36,545 bases of DNA from CAYTUI01 sp964441335. GTDB lineage: Bacteria; Patescibacteriota; Patescibacteriia; UBA1558; 2-01-FULL-52-15. Shown piece by piece: positions 17,686-25,168 of the stretch; position 1 is the stretch's first letter; the number at the start of each line of letters is the position of its first letter. Where the stretch lies: the NCBI GenBank assembly GCA_964441335.1, contig CAYTUI010000012.1, positions 1 to 36,545 of the forward strand. The letters are read 5' to 3'. A program made the translations under genes and the position numbers. Under the pieces are notes generated by a model. The model saw nothing but the letters and a program-made list of their open reading frames with translations, did no database searches and was not told the origin of the DNA.

Positions 17686-17765
17686 TATTCGCCCTGTTGA
17701 TTGGATATTAGTGATTTTACTAAATTTATCTTAGGGCTCTATAAGGGACGAACTAAGCGGTTTCC

Positions 17766-17794
17766 AATATATCATTTGACCCTTAAAATGTCAA
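17766..17794 (-). promoter_or_regulatory. Strong promoter of the rpsF-ssb-rpsR(-efp) operon
   Basis: Read on the minus strand: perfect -35 TTGACA (17789-17794), 17-bp spacer, -10 TATATT (17766-17771) preceded by TGA, giving an extended -10. Transcription should start near 17759, leaving a leader of about 217 nt before rpsF. Confidence 0.8.
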
Positions 17795-17962
17795 GAATAA
17801 TCGGAATATTAGATATTCAGCATCAAAATTTGTCTCTTAATAATAGTCAAACAAATCTGAGTCCCGCAGATCGAAGCCCCGATACGATAAGTCTTTAGTT
17901 TTGCTCAATATTATGGGTTTTAGGGGCGAAGGTCTGTCAAGGAATTGCCCCTTTTTCAATAA

Positions 17963-17991
17963 ATGACAGTCTCTCTCTCTGATGCTATAAT
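17963..17991 (+). promoter_or_regulatory. Extended -10 promoter of the Trm11-like gene, leaderless or nearly so
   Basis: ATGACA (17963-17968) as -35, 17-bp spacer, TGcTATAAT (17983-17991). The expected start near 17998 is only about three bases before the ATG at 18001, so the mRNA should have essentially no 5' UTR. Confidence 0.75.
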
Positions 17992-18000
17992 ACCAGCACT

Positions 18001-19197
18001 ATGTCTAAATACATTTTTATTTTAGGTCACAATCCGGCTCTGTCAGCCGAGGAATTATCTACCGTGTTAGTCGGTCAAGGCGAGATGGCCGAGGTAAATG
18101 ATAAGTTTTTGGTGTTTTCTGGAGCAGTGGACGCCGATCAGTTGATCAAGAGACTGGGAGGTACTATTAAAGTAATCAGATTATTGACAGAGTTGACTGA
18201 TTTACAGCAATTGAAAGCTGAAGATATTTTAAGTTGGTTACAGCCAAGCCGTGAAATTACCGAAGGCAAGTTTGTTTTCGGCATCAGCCAGTATGGTCTG
18301 GAGAAGCAAGTTAGACGGCTTAAGGCCTTGGGCTTGGAAGTTAAAAAGGAATTAAAAAATTCCGGTGTGCCTGCCAGACTGATGATTAATGATTTGGGAG
18401 TGTTATCCTCGGTAGCTGTGACTAAAAATAAATTAGCCGGCCGCGAACTGGTAATCGCTAAGGGTAAGCAAGTTTATTATGTCGGTCTGACAGAAGCGGT
18501 GCAGGATTTTGCCAATTATAGTCGTCGTGATTATGGAAGACCGGAGCGCGACAGCGAGCGTGGTATGTTGCCGCCCAAGCTGGCACAAATAATGATAAAT
18601 TTATCCGGGGCGAAAAAAGATCAGGCCATCTTAGATCCTTTTTGCGGTTTGGGTACAGTGTTGCAAGAAGCTTATCTGATGGGTTTTAAAAATGTCGTTG
18701 GGAGTGATAAAGATCAAAAAGTTATTGATCAGGCAGCTGCCAATTTAAAGTGGCTGACCGGTCAGGAGGGGAGTAAACCGGAATTAAAGAAGTCGCCGTC
18801 GGCAAATTTAAGTCAATATTTTCCGGCCGCCAGTCTGCAGGCGATTATTACCGAACCTTATATGGGCCCCAGTAGACCGGCTTATGGTAAGCAAGGAGAT
18901 CACTTAGCCACGATAGTTGATCAGTTAGTTAAACTATATCTGGAGGCTTTTTTGCAGTTTAGAAAAATTCTTAAAACGCAGGGAACTGTGGTCATGATTT
19001 GGCCGATATTTATAAAAAATGGTCGCCCCACTTTATTGCCGATTGTTAATAAGGTATGTGAGCAGGGCTTTGTTCAAATTTTGCCACAGGTCAAGGGAAC
19101 GCCTTTGTCAGGTTTGCTATCCGAGAGAAATACTTTGATTTATCGCCGTGAAGGCCAGCGGATAGAACGTGAGGTTTTGGTGTTTAGAAAGAAGTGA
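18001..19197 (+). CDS. THUMP-domain tRNA (guanine-N2)-methyltransferase, Trm11/TrmG10-like
   Basis: 398 residues. The N-terminal 165 residues fit the NFLD plus THUMP RNA-binding module (MSKYIFILGHNPALSAEEL start). A linker YSRRDYGRPERD and GMLPPKLAQIMINLSG leads into a Rossmann-fold methyltransferase with SAM motif I DPFCGLGT (212-219), an acidic residue in GSDKD (motif II) and TEPYMGP (284-290) at the place of the NPPY/DPPY catalytic motif of N2-guanine methyltransferases. In archaea and eukaryotes the family methylates G10 of tRNA; the same target is likely but not certain here. It is a single gene with its own promoter and terminator, sitting between two halves of the secretion locus and divergent from rpsF. 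Confidence 0.85.
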   Translation: MSKYIFILGHNPALSAEELSTVLVGQGEMAEVNDKFLVFSGAVDADQLIKRLGGTIKVIRLLTELTDLQQLKAEDILSWLQPSREITEGKFVFGISQYGLEKQVRRLKALGLEVKKELKNSGVPARLMINDLGVLSSVAVTKNKLAGRELVIAKGKQVYYVGLTEAVQDFANYSRRDYGRPERDSERGMLPPKLAQIMINLSGAKKDQAILDPFCGLGTVLQEAYLMGFKNVVGSDKDQKVIDQAAANLKWLTGQEGSKPELKKSPSANLSQYFPAASLQAIITEPYMGPSRPAYGKQGDHLATIVDQLVKLYLEAFLQFRKILKTQGTVVMIWPIFIKNGRPTLLPIVNKVCEQGFVQILPQVKGTPLSGLLSERNTLIYRREGQRIEREVLVFRKK

Positions 19198-19214
19198 GGT
19201 GAGTGATGAGGAAT

Positions 19215-19285
19215 GTCGCCCGAAGGGTGACCGCCCTCTGGGCGGAGGATTGAGAGGACAGGGGACGAGGGTCTCCTGTTTTTTT
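19215..19285 (+). terminator. Tandem hairpins and intrinsic terminator after the Trm11-like gene
   Basis: Two perfect or near-perfect hairpins, GTCGCCC-GAA-GGGTGAC (19215-19231) and CCGCCC-TCT-GGGCGG (19231-19245), are followed by ACAGGGGA/TCTCCTGT (19258-19265 with 19272-19279) and a run of seven T (19279-19285). The last is a good Rho-independent terminator. Confidence 0.8.
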
Positions 19286-19362
19286 GCTGTCATTTTAAAT
19301 AACAAAATACAAGAACCAATATGATTCAAATATCAAATTCCAAGTTCCAAGTCCAAACGTCA

Positions 19363-19433
19363 TTGCGAGCCAGCAGGCGAAGCAATCTCTAGAGAGGGGA
19401 ATTATAATTGAGATTGCTTCGCTCCGCTCGCAA
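19363..19433. repeat. REP/MITE-like palindrome (TTGCGAGC ... GCTCGCAA)
   Basis: Outer arms TTGCGAGC (19363-19370) and GCTCGCAA (19426-19433); inner 13-bp arms GCGAAGCAATCTC (19377-19389) and GAGATTGCTTCGC (19410-19422) are exact reverse complements around a 20-nt AT-rich loop. Palindromes with the CATTGCGAG/GAAGCAATCTC core are widespread dispersed repeats in many bacterial genomes. No transposase is nearby. Confidence 0.8.
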
Positions 19434-19656
19434 ATTATTAACGTCCATTAATTCGCGAGGAGCAGAGGGTATTTAGTATTCATAAGGCAACCAGCAGAAA
19501 GGTTGTAATTTAAAAGAATATTGCGACGATGCGATCTCTCATAGCCGAGACTGCGTCCCCCGCGCTGCCGGATCGCAGATGTGTGATATTTTTCACCCAC
19601 TCTTCTGTTACCATCGGATGTTAACAGTCCAACTATTACCATTTTTTGATATTTTG

Positions 19657-19665
19657 TGTTATAAT
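19657..19665 (+). promoter_or_regulatory. Extended -10 promoter of the second secretion block
   Basis: TGtTATAAT at 19657-19665 is a perfect extended -10; no good -35 is seen at the usual distance. Transcription would start near 19672. The operon 19687-27802 shows no other obvious promoter, its genes being spaced 0-8 bp or overlapping, except around the repeat at 22173-22259. Confidence 0.6.
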
Positions 19666-19686
19666 TTACTGGAAATTTGATTTCAA

Positions 19687-21033
19687 TTGAAGTCTAAGAT
19701 TAGCAAAATAAACATGTCATCAGCAACCAATCAGATTGATCTAGAATCGGATATTCTTGTCAAAGATACCGACGGAAAATTTAAGGTTTTTGATCATGGT
19801 CAGCTTAAAGATTTGACCGCTGGAGTCTCCCAGAAGCCCTTAAATGGCCTTAATTCAGGCGCAGGGGTTTTTTTATTGCCATCTGCTTCAAAACCCGCTG
19901 TAGTGCCTGCGGATGAGCATTTTTTGCATCTCCCGAAGGCCCAGTTGAGTAAAGGCGCGCGCTCTGCATTTCATTTCCATCCTGACGATGAAGCTGAAAT
20001 TGAAGTGGAATTAAATAAAATTAATGATTTACTGGCCGGTCAGCAACAGCGCAAATATAGTGTGGAAAAGATTGCCAGAAAATTGGTTGAGAAACATGGT
20101 ATTTCTTTAGCACCGGCTCAATTCGTCAAATTTGTCAAAATATTATTATCTTTTTTTCGTCAGGCCAGAAATTTTGTTCAGACTAAAGAACTGCTGAAAG
20201 CTTCTGAAGATTTGGGAGGATTAGGTTTAAAGATTCAGGATGTTGATGATATCGGTATTGTTATTCGTAACTTGAAGGATAAAATTGAAGGTGTGGATGG
20301 AGTGGTGGTGGAAGCGGCGCAAGAGGGAGGAAGTGAGACTGATTTGGATGCTACCGCGGTCAATAGAAACGCAGTTAAGCCAGACACCCTTGATCCTTTT
20401 CGGTCAGCTAAACTGGAAAAGGAAAGGTTGGTAAAAGTCCAGCCGGAAGTAAAAAAAATTGAGCCGTCTGCCGAAGCCATAAAAACGCCGGCTCCTGTGC
20501 AAATTTTAAAATCTGTGCCTCCGGAAGTCATAAAACCTTTAGCACCTGTGGAGCCTGCTATCAAGGCGGATAAGCAAAAGTCAGAAACCGGTGGCGGGCC
20601 GTATGATTTGCCTAAGGTTAAAAGATTTAACTCCTTGTTAAATACCAAGCCAACAGACACAGTTGTCCCGCGGTCAAAATATAAATCCGGCTTTAAGGTT
20701 TCCGCCAAGCTAATGGGCAAGGTAGACGAGCTGGCTAATATGACTTTAGAGGAGTTTAGGTTGTTAGATAGTGATCCACGCGTTAGAGTTGCGAAAATTT
20801 TACAGCGGATTGAAAATCTGCAAGCTGATTCAGTCACCCGTAAAGCGCAGGGTATTGAAGCTTGGCGGAGCAGTCAGGTTTATCAGATTTATTTAAGTTT
20901 AGGCCAGAGAAGTTTGGAACAGGCCAAGGAAATTAGTGTTATTGTCGCTGATATGCAAGGTTCCGGACAGCCGATTTTATCGGTTGAAGAGTTTGAAGCC
21001 ATCTCTGATTTAAATAAAAAATTAAGGTTCTAA
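19687..21033 (+). CDS. Unknown soluble protein, first gene of VirB4/PrgI operon
   Basis: Not recognised. The TTG at 19687 gives 448 residues; an ATG nine codons later (19714) is equally possible, and no Shine-Dalgarno site decides. There is no signal or membrane segment. Residues about 95-190 look helical (FHFHPDDEAEIEVELNKI, then VEKIARKLVEKHGI). Residues 225-315 are a proline/lysine/glutamate-rich linker (VEPAIKADKQK). The C-terminal 130 residues are helical (LMGKVDELANMTLEEFRLL and on). It sits one base before the PrgI-like gene and is almost surely co-transcribed with it, so a cytoplasmic accessory or cargo-handling role is possible. Confidence 0.7.
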   Translation: MKSKISKINMSSATNQIDLESDILVKDTDGKFKVFDHGQLKDLTAGVSQKPLNGLNSGAGVFLLPSASKPAVVPADEHFLHLPKAQLSKGARSAFHFHPDDEAEIEVELNKINDLLAGQQQRKYSVEKIARKLVEKHGISLAPAQFVKFVKILLSFFRQARNFVQTKELLKASEDLGGLGLKIQDVDDIGIVIRNLKDKIEGVDGVVVEAAQEGGSETDLDATAVNRNAVKPDTLDPFRSAKLEKERLVKVQPEVKKIEPSAEAIKTPAPVQILKSVPPEVIKPLAPVEPAIKADKQKSETGGGPYDLPKVKRFNSLLNTKPTDTVVPRSKYKSGFKVSAKLMGKVDELANMTLEEFRLLDSDPRVRVAKILQRIENLQADSVTRKAQGIEAWRSSQVYQIYLSLGQRSLEQAKEISVIVADMQGSGQPILSVEEFEAISDLNKKLRF

Positions 21034-21034
21034 A

Positions 21035-21496
21035 ATGAGAAAGTTCGTGGTGCCACAATTTATAGATATTGAAGACAAAATTATCGGGCCGATAACGACC
21101 AGACAGTTTATAATTATTATTGTCAGCAGTATTCTGATTTTTTTGGCTTATCGACTGTCCAGTTTTAATTTGTTTCTGGTGCAGGCCATCGGTATTGGTT
21201 TGATTGGCGGCAGTTTGGCTTTTCTAAAAATTAATGGAACTAATTTTCACATTTTTCTGCTGAATTTGATTTCCAGTTTAGCTAAACCGTCACTTCGGGT
21301 CTGGGGTAAAGAGATGCTTAAAGAAGTCGTGCCTAAGGATGTTAAAAAAGGAGATTTGGATAGTGATATGTTTGTGCCTAAAAAAAGTATTGCCCCCGGC
21401 AAATTATCTGAACTGGCATTGATAGTAGATACCGGCGGCATGTATAAAGGCGAAGAAGAAGCGAATTTTATTAATCAAGCAGTTTATGGCAAATAA
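21035..21496 (+). CDS. PrgI-family (VirB3-like) membrane protein
   Basis: 153 residues. The N-terminus MRKFVVPQFIDIEDKIIGPI followed by TTRQF and two hydrophobic helices (about 26-43 and 47-66) is the typical PrgI pattern: a short beta-strand opening, then a helical hairpin. In Gram-positive and Patescibacteria-type type IV secretion loci PrgI stands in the position of VirB3 and precedes VirB4, as here. The rest is a charged tail (KEVVPKDVKKGDLDSDM). The last 11 bases overlap the next gene, which suggests translational coupling. Confidence 0.8.
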   Translation: MRKFVVPQFIDIEDKIIGPITTRQFIIIIVSSILIFLAYRLSSFNLFLVQAIGIGLIGGSLAFLKINGTNFHIFLLNLISSLAKPSLRVWGKEMLKEVVPKDVKKGDLDSDMFVPKKSIAPGKLSELALIVDTGGMYKGEEEANFINQAVYGK

Positions 21497-22172
21497 TAAA
21501 TCAGCCAAAGTAAAGTCAAAAAAAAGTTTACCGTCTCTGCAAAAATATCTGGACATCGCCGAGATTAAGGACGATTTGGTATTGATGAGAGACGGTACGG
21601 TCAGAGCAGTGCTGATTGTTTCTTCTGTTAATTTTGATTTGAAGTCAGAAGAGGAGCAGGACGCTATGGTCGGCTCCTATGTGAATTTTTTAAACTCACT
21701 TAATTTTCCGATTCAGGTTGTGATTCAATCCCGACCACTAAATATTGATAACTATTTGGATCGCTTAAAAGATGCTGAAAGGCAACAGACTAATGAGCTA
21801 TTGAGAATGCAAATTGCTGATTACCGTAACTTTGTTTCCGAGTTACTGGAGCTGGAAAGTATTATGAGTAAAAAGTTTTTTGTCGTTGTTTCCTATAATC
21901 CAGCGCATGATCATAAACAGGGATTTTTAGACCGTTTTTTTAGTATTTTCGGAGCGGCTAAAAGGGTGTTGGTCAGTCGGGATAAATTTGAGCGTTATGG
22001 CCGCGAGCTGACTAAGAGAACGATTTTTATCGCCTCCGGTTTATCCAGCATGGGACTGCAGGTTCAAAGACTCAACACCCAGGCTTTAATTGAACTCTAT
22101 TATAATTCTTACAATCCGGTTTTATCCCAGAGTCAGCCGTTGGAGGATATTAATAAATTGGCGATTAATTAG
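21486..22172 (+). CDS. TraC/VirB4 N-terminal-domain-like protein (stand-alone)
   Basis: 228 soluble residues. The pattern LPSLQKYLDIAEIKDDLVLM, then RDGTVRAVLIVSSVNFDLKS, and the later FFVVVSYNP and YNSYNP segments match the kind of N-terminal domain found before the ATPase core in TraC/VirB4 proteins. It has no Walker motifs. It overlaps the PrgI-like gene by 11 bases and is followed, after a repeat array, by the true VirB4 ATPase. It may dock the motor on the membrane part of the machine. The family match is by pattern only. Confidence 0.65.
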   Translation: MANNKSAKVKSKKSLPSLQKYLDIAEIKDDLVLMRDGTVRAVLIVSSVNFDLKSEEEQDAMVGSYVNFLNSLNFPIQVVIQSRPLNIDNYLDRLKDAERQQTNELLRMQIADYRNFVSELLELESIMSKKFFVVVSYNPAHDHKQGFLDRFFSIFGAAKRVLVSRDKFERYGRELTKRTIFIASGLSSMGLQVQRLNTQALIELYYNSYNPVLSQSQPLEDINKLAIN

Positions 22173-22259
22173 AGAGAGTAATGAGTAATGGGGGACATAC
22201 GTAGGTCCATATCTCATCACTCATTACCCATTACCCATTACCTATTACCCATAATCACA
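22173..22259. repeat. Heptamer array with facing arms between the TraC-like and virB4 genes
   Basis: The left arm GAGTAATGAGTAATGGG (22176-22192) pairs with the right-arm heptamers TCATCAC, TCATTAC, CCATTAC, CCATTAC, CTATTAC, CCATAAT (22214-22255). A smaller hairpin GGAC...GTCC (22193-22208) forms the loop. The array fills the whole gap and ends five bases before the VirB4 ATG. Confidence 0.8.
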
Positions 22260-24137
22260 ATGTTTGAACCAAAACAAGCTACAAAAAAAGCGCTACCGGA
22301 AGCAAAACCCCAGATAAGTCTGGAGCAACAGGAGTTATTGACTCATGAACAGGCTGAAGAAGAAGTAAAGGTTCTGGAAGCTGAAAAAGTTTTTCGTGAA
22401 GGCGTGGTCAGTATTCGCGATATCATTGCGCCGTCGGTTTTTAAAGTGGATGTTAATTATGTCCGTTTGGAGCAGTTGTTCGCCCGAACGATTTTTGTCA
22501 TTGCCTATCCTAGATATGTGAATGTTGGCTGGTTCGCTCCGATTATTAATTACAGTTTGCCCTTGGATATCGCCATGTTTTTCTATCCGATGGACAGCAC
22601 CATGATTTTGAAACAGCTGAAGAAAAAAGTCGGTGTAATTGAAGCCCAAGTGTTATCTGATCGGGAAAAAGGAGCACCACGCGACCCGATTCGTGAGACC
22701 GCTTTGGCGGATATTGAAGCCCTGCGGGATAGCCTTAGTCAGGGGACAGAGAAATTTTTTCAGTACGCTTTATACATTACTGTTTATTCCGACTCTAAGG
22801 AAAATCTTAATGTGGCTTCGGATAAGATTGAGAATCTTTTAGGCGCGCATTTAGTTTTGTCACGTCGGACTTTGTATCAGGCCGAGCAAGGGTTTAATTC
22901 CACCTTGCCTCTGGGTAATGATGAATTGGGAGTGACAGCAAACATGAGTAGTTCACCGGCCGCCGCTTCTTTTCCGTTTGTTTCGTCTGAATTGACTTCG
23001 GATAATGGCATTATGTATGGCATTAACCGGCACAATAACAGTTTGATAATTTTTGACCGCTTTAGTCTGCAGAATGCCAATTCTGTGGTTTTCGCCACTT
23101 CCGGTGCCGGTAAAAGTTACGCGGTTAAGCTGGAAGTTTTGCGTAGTTTAATGCTAGGCACAGACGTTATGATTATTGATCCGGAAAGGGAATATGAACA
23201 TTTGGGCGAGGCTGTCGGCGGAACTTATATAAATTTGTCACTTAATTCCAAGAGTAAATTAAATCCTTTTGATTTGCCGCTTAATATCGGGGATTCACGG
23301 CCGGAGGATGTTTTACGTAGTGCTGTCATTACTCTGAAAGGTTTAATTAGACTGATGGTTGGTGATTTAACCACCGAAGAGGATTCTATTATTGATAGGG
23401 CGTTGCTGGAGACTTACGCTAAAAAAGATATTGCCCCGGGAGCTGATTGGAGTAAATTGAGCATGCCTTTGATGTCGGATTTTGAAGAAGTTTTGGAGGG
23501 CATGGTCGGTGGTGAAGATATTGCTTTAAGAATTAAGAAGTATACTCAAGGAACTTTCGCCGGGCTGTTTAATAGTCCGACCAATGTGGATATAGACAAC
23601 CAGTTGGTAATATTCAGTGTTCGTGATTTGGAGGATGAATTAAGACCATTAGCTATCTATGTCATTGTGAATTACATTTGGAATATTGTCCGGTCGTCAG
23701 TTAAGAAGCGCTTGCTGATAATTGATGAAGCTTGGTGGCTAATGCAACATGAGGATAGCGCCAAGTTTATTTACGCTTTGGTTAAACGTTGTCGTAAATA
23801 TTATTTGGGCATCACTACTATTACGCAAGATGTTAATGATTTTCTGCGCTCGCCTTATGGTCAGGCTATTGTTACTAACTCTTCTATGCAAATGCTCTTG
23901 AAGCAGTCGCCGGCGGCTGTTAATGTCATACAAAAGACGTTCATGCTGACTGAAGGTGAAAAATATTTGTTGCTAGAAAGCGCTGTCGGAGAAGGAATTT
24001 TCTTTGCCGGATCCAAGCACGCGGCCATTAAGATTATGGCTTCCTATACCGAGGATCAATTAATAACTTCCGACCCGCAACAGCTATTGGAGATAGAGCA
24101 GGCTAAGCGGGAATTTGACGAAAGTTTAAAAGCCTAA
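22260..24137 (+). CDS. virB4: VirB4-family secretion ATPase
   Basis: This is the hexameric motor that energises type IV secretion or pilus assembly at the inner face of the membrane. From the ATG at 22260 it has 625 residues. Seen: Walker A SGAGKS (281-286), IIDPEREYEHL just after it (typical of VirB4/TraC), Walker B LLIIDEAWW (485-493) and the ITQD motif (521-524). An in-frame ATG at 22188 would add 24 residues, but those (SHHSLPITHYLLPIIT) are only a translation of the heptamer array, so I reject that start. No Shine-Dalgarno site precedes 22260. It is followed one base later by the next membrane gene of the operon. Confidence 0.9.
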   Translation: MFEPKQATKKALPEAKPQISLEQQELLTHEQAEEEVKVLEAEKVFREGVVSIRDIIAPSVFKVDVNYVRLEQLFARTIFVIAYPRYVNVGWFAPIINYSLPLDIAMFFYPMDSTMILKQLKKKVGVIEAQVLSDREKGAPRDPIRETALADIEALRDSLSQGTEKFFQYALYITVYSDSKENLNVASDKIENLLGAHLVLSRRTLYQAEQGFNSTLPLGNDELGVTANMSSSPAAASFPFVSSELTSDNGIMYGINRHNNSLIIFDRFSLQNANSVVFATSGAGKSYAVKLEVLRSLMLGTDVMIIDPEREYEHLGEAVGGTYINLSLNSKSKLNPFDLPLNIGDSRPEDVLRSAVITLKGLIRLMVGDLTTEEDSIIDRALLETYAKKDIAPGADWSKLSMPLMSDFEEVLEGMVGGEDIALRIKKYTQGTFAGLFNSPTNVDIDNQLVIFSVRDLEDELRPLAIYVIVNYIWNIVRSSVKKRLLIIDEAWWLMQHEDSAKFIYALVKRCRKYYLGITTITQDVNDFLRSPYGQAIVTNSSMQMLLKQSPAAVNVIQKTFMLTEGEKYLLLESAVGEGIFFAGSKHAAIKIMASYTEDQLITSDPQQLLEIEQAKREFDESLKA

Positions 24138-24138
24138 A

Positions 24139-24702
24139 ATGAGGGACTGGTGGTTAAATAATAAAAAAAGGATTCTGCTGATTTTAGGAGTGCTGATAGT
24201 GCTGTTAATTATTGCCATTATAATTTGGTGGATATTTTTTCGGGTTAAAGAACCTCCATTAGTTAACATAACTCCTCAACCTGATAATACTAATAAGGTG
24301 GTTTTACCGGTTACACAGGATACTTCCACGGCGCCAGTAGTGCCGCAGAATAATGATTTGATTGTCATAGCCAGGAATTTTACCGAACGTTTTGGTAGCT
24401 ATTCCAATCAGGTGGACTTTCAGAATATCAAAGATCTCTATCCATTGATGACGGCGTCTTTTAAACAAAGCTTGAATTTGGACGCTGGGAATTTTGCCGA
24501 TTTGAATTATATTGGAGTAGATACTAAGGTTTTGAAAGTAGCTGTGGTGGAGGAGAATTCCAATTCAGCCAGTTTACTTGTGCATACTCAAAGATCCCAG
24601 CGCGGCAGTAATTTACAGACGGAGATTACTTATCAGAGACTGGCTTTGGAGTTGGTGAAAAGCGGCGACAGCTGGCTGATTAATAAAGCTGATTGGCAAT
24701 AA
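24139..24702 (+). CDS. Single-pass membrane protein, possible VirB8-like/NTF2-fold
   Basis: 187 residues: a short basic N-terminus (MRDWWLNNKKR), one strong membrane helix (about 11-34), a Pro/Thr/Asn linker and an outside domain of about 110 residues. The domain starts with a helix (VIARNFTERFGSYSN), contains DLYPLMTASFKQSL and ends in beta strands (ITYQRLALELVKSGDSWLI). This order of helices then curved sheet, with one N-terminal membrane helix, is that of VirB8/TcpC-type periplasmic NTF2-like domains. That assignment is an inference; sequence identity is not obvious. It sits directly after virB4 and overlaps the next start by one base. Confidence 0.6.
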   Translation: MRDWWLNNKKRILLILGVLIVLLIIAIIIWWIFFRVKEPPLVNITPQPDNTNKVVLPVTQDTSTAPVVPQNNDLIVIARNFTERFGSYSNQVDFQNIKDLYPLMTASFKQSLNLDAGNFADLNYIGVDTKVLKVAVVEENSNSASLLVHTQRSQRGSNLQTEITYQRLALELVKSGDSWLINKADWQ

Positions 24703-25166
24703 TGGCCATTGATACAACATTTGAAGATGCTGTTGCTCTGAAAAAGGACCAACACGCGGCGCGAATGGAGCGAGCCCAAGCTTTGCGCGAAGCCAGAAGG
24801 CTGGATGCTCTAAAGAAGCAGATTAAAAAGAACGCCACGAAGTGGGTTATGAAAGTTCTTAATATAACTGCCGGGGCAACAATTATTTTCGCTGTAGTCA
24901 GCTTTGTGCTTATGAATGCGCAGCTGGTTCTTGGTAATATGTTGGGTGGTTATTTAGGTCCTTTTTGGAAAGATTTGGAGCTTGATAAGTATGAAATGAT
25001 TTTTTTGGGTTTTATGTGGTTTCTATTTATAATTGGTGTAGTTATAGTTATAGGCATTTTAACTGTCTTGTCAGATCCTGCTGGTTTTATTATAGAATTA
25101 TTAACCGACGCTATCAAAACTTTCTTTGGCAATGTCTGGGATGCGCTAGTTAATTTAGGTAAATAA
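24702..25166 (+). CDS. Small membrane protein of the secretion operon
   Basis: 154 residues from the ATG at 24702, whose A is the last base of the previous TAA; the TTG at 24693 would lie within the previous gene and is less likely. A charged N-terminal helix rich in Arg, Ala and Lys (MERAQALREARRLDALKKQI) precedes two hydrophobic helices (about 55-75 and 100-125) and an amphipathic C-terminus. There is no known family signature. By position it may be a small membrane subunit of the machine. Confidence 0.65.
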   Translation: MAIDTTFEDAVALKKDQHAARMERAQALREARRLDALKKQIKKNATKWVMKVLNITAGATIIFAVVSFVLMNAQLVLGNMLGGYLGPFWKDLELDKYEMIFLGFMWFLFIIGVVIVIGILTVLSDPAGFIIELLTDAIKTFFGNVWDALVNLGK

Positions 25167-25168
25167 AT

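Larger units (their letters stand above)
17543..18000. other. Divergent intergenic region rpsF / Trm11-like gene
   Basis: This 458-bp gap holds, from left to right, the rpsF leader hairpin (17573-17611), a 57-bp palindrome (17629-17685), the rpsF promoter (17766-17794) and the plus-strand promoter (17963-17991). In 17795-17962 I see no gene, tRNA or clear structure, only short hairpins such as GGGGC/GCCCC around 17922-17953 (AGGGGCGAAG to TTGCCCCTTTTT), which ends in a T-run and could be a weak terminator. The short plus-strand reading frame at 17701-17898 has no start signals and is not called. Confidence 0.6.
19198..19686. other. Intergenic region after the Trm11-like gene
   Basis: After the terminator (to 19285) there is a short heptamer-like run ATCAAAT-TCCAAGT-TCCAAGT-CCAAACG (about 19332-19360), the palindrome 19363-19433, and a GC-richer segment at about 19520-19620 with complementary parts (GCGATC at 19530 and GATCGC at 19573) that no gene explains. 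The minus-strand reading frame of 64 residues across 19448-19642 shows no domain and is not called. The extended -10 of the next gene closes the region. Confidence 0.5.

Noticed and set aside
17701..17898. Plus-strand reading frame of 65 codons
   Set aside because: It overlaps the rpsF promoter on the other strand, lacks start signals and has no recognisable features.
17543..18000. tRNA or other classical RNA gene in the rpsF upstream region
   Set aside because: The 57-bp palindrome first looked like a cloverleaf but has no acceptor/T-loop sequence pattern (no TTCGANNC-like loop) and no CCA end.
19448..19642. Minus-strand reading frame of 64 codons in the intergenic region
   Set aside because: No ribosome binding site, no domain, and it crosses self-complementary sequence and the promoter of the next gene.
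20235..20837. Minus-strand reading frame of 200 codons
   Set aside because: It is antisense to the unknown protein at 19687-21033, whose operon position, length and overlap with PrgI make it the real gene.
22188..22259. N-terminal extension of VirB4
   Set aside because: The residues are a direct translation of a heptamer repeat array; the ATG at 22260 begins the family-like sequence.
1584..22259. CRISPR array explanation for the word repeats
   Set aside because: Units are 7-8 bp, contiguous and without spacers, and no cas gene is present.
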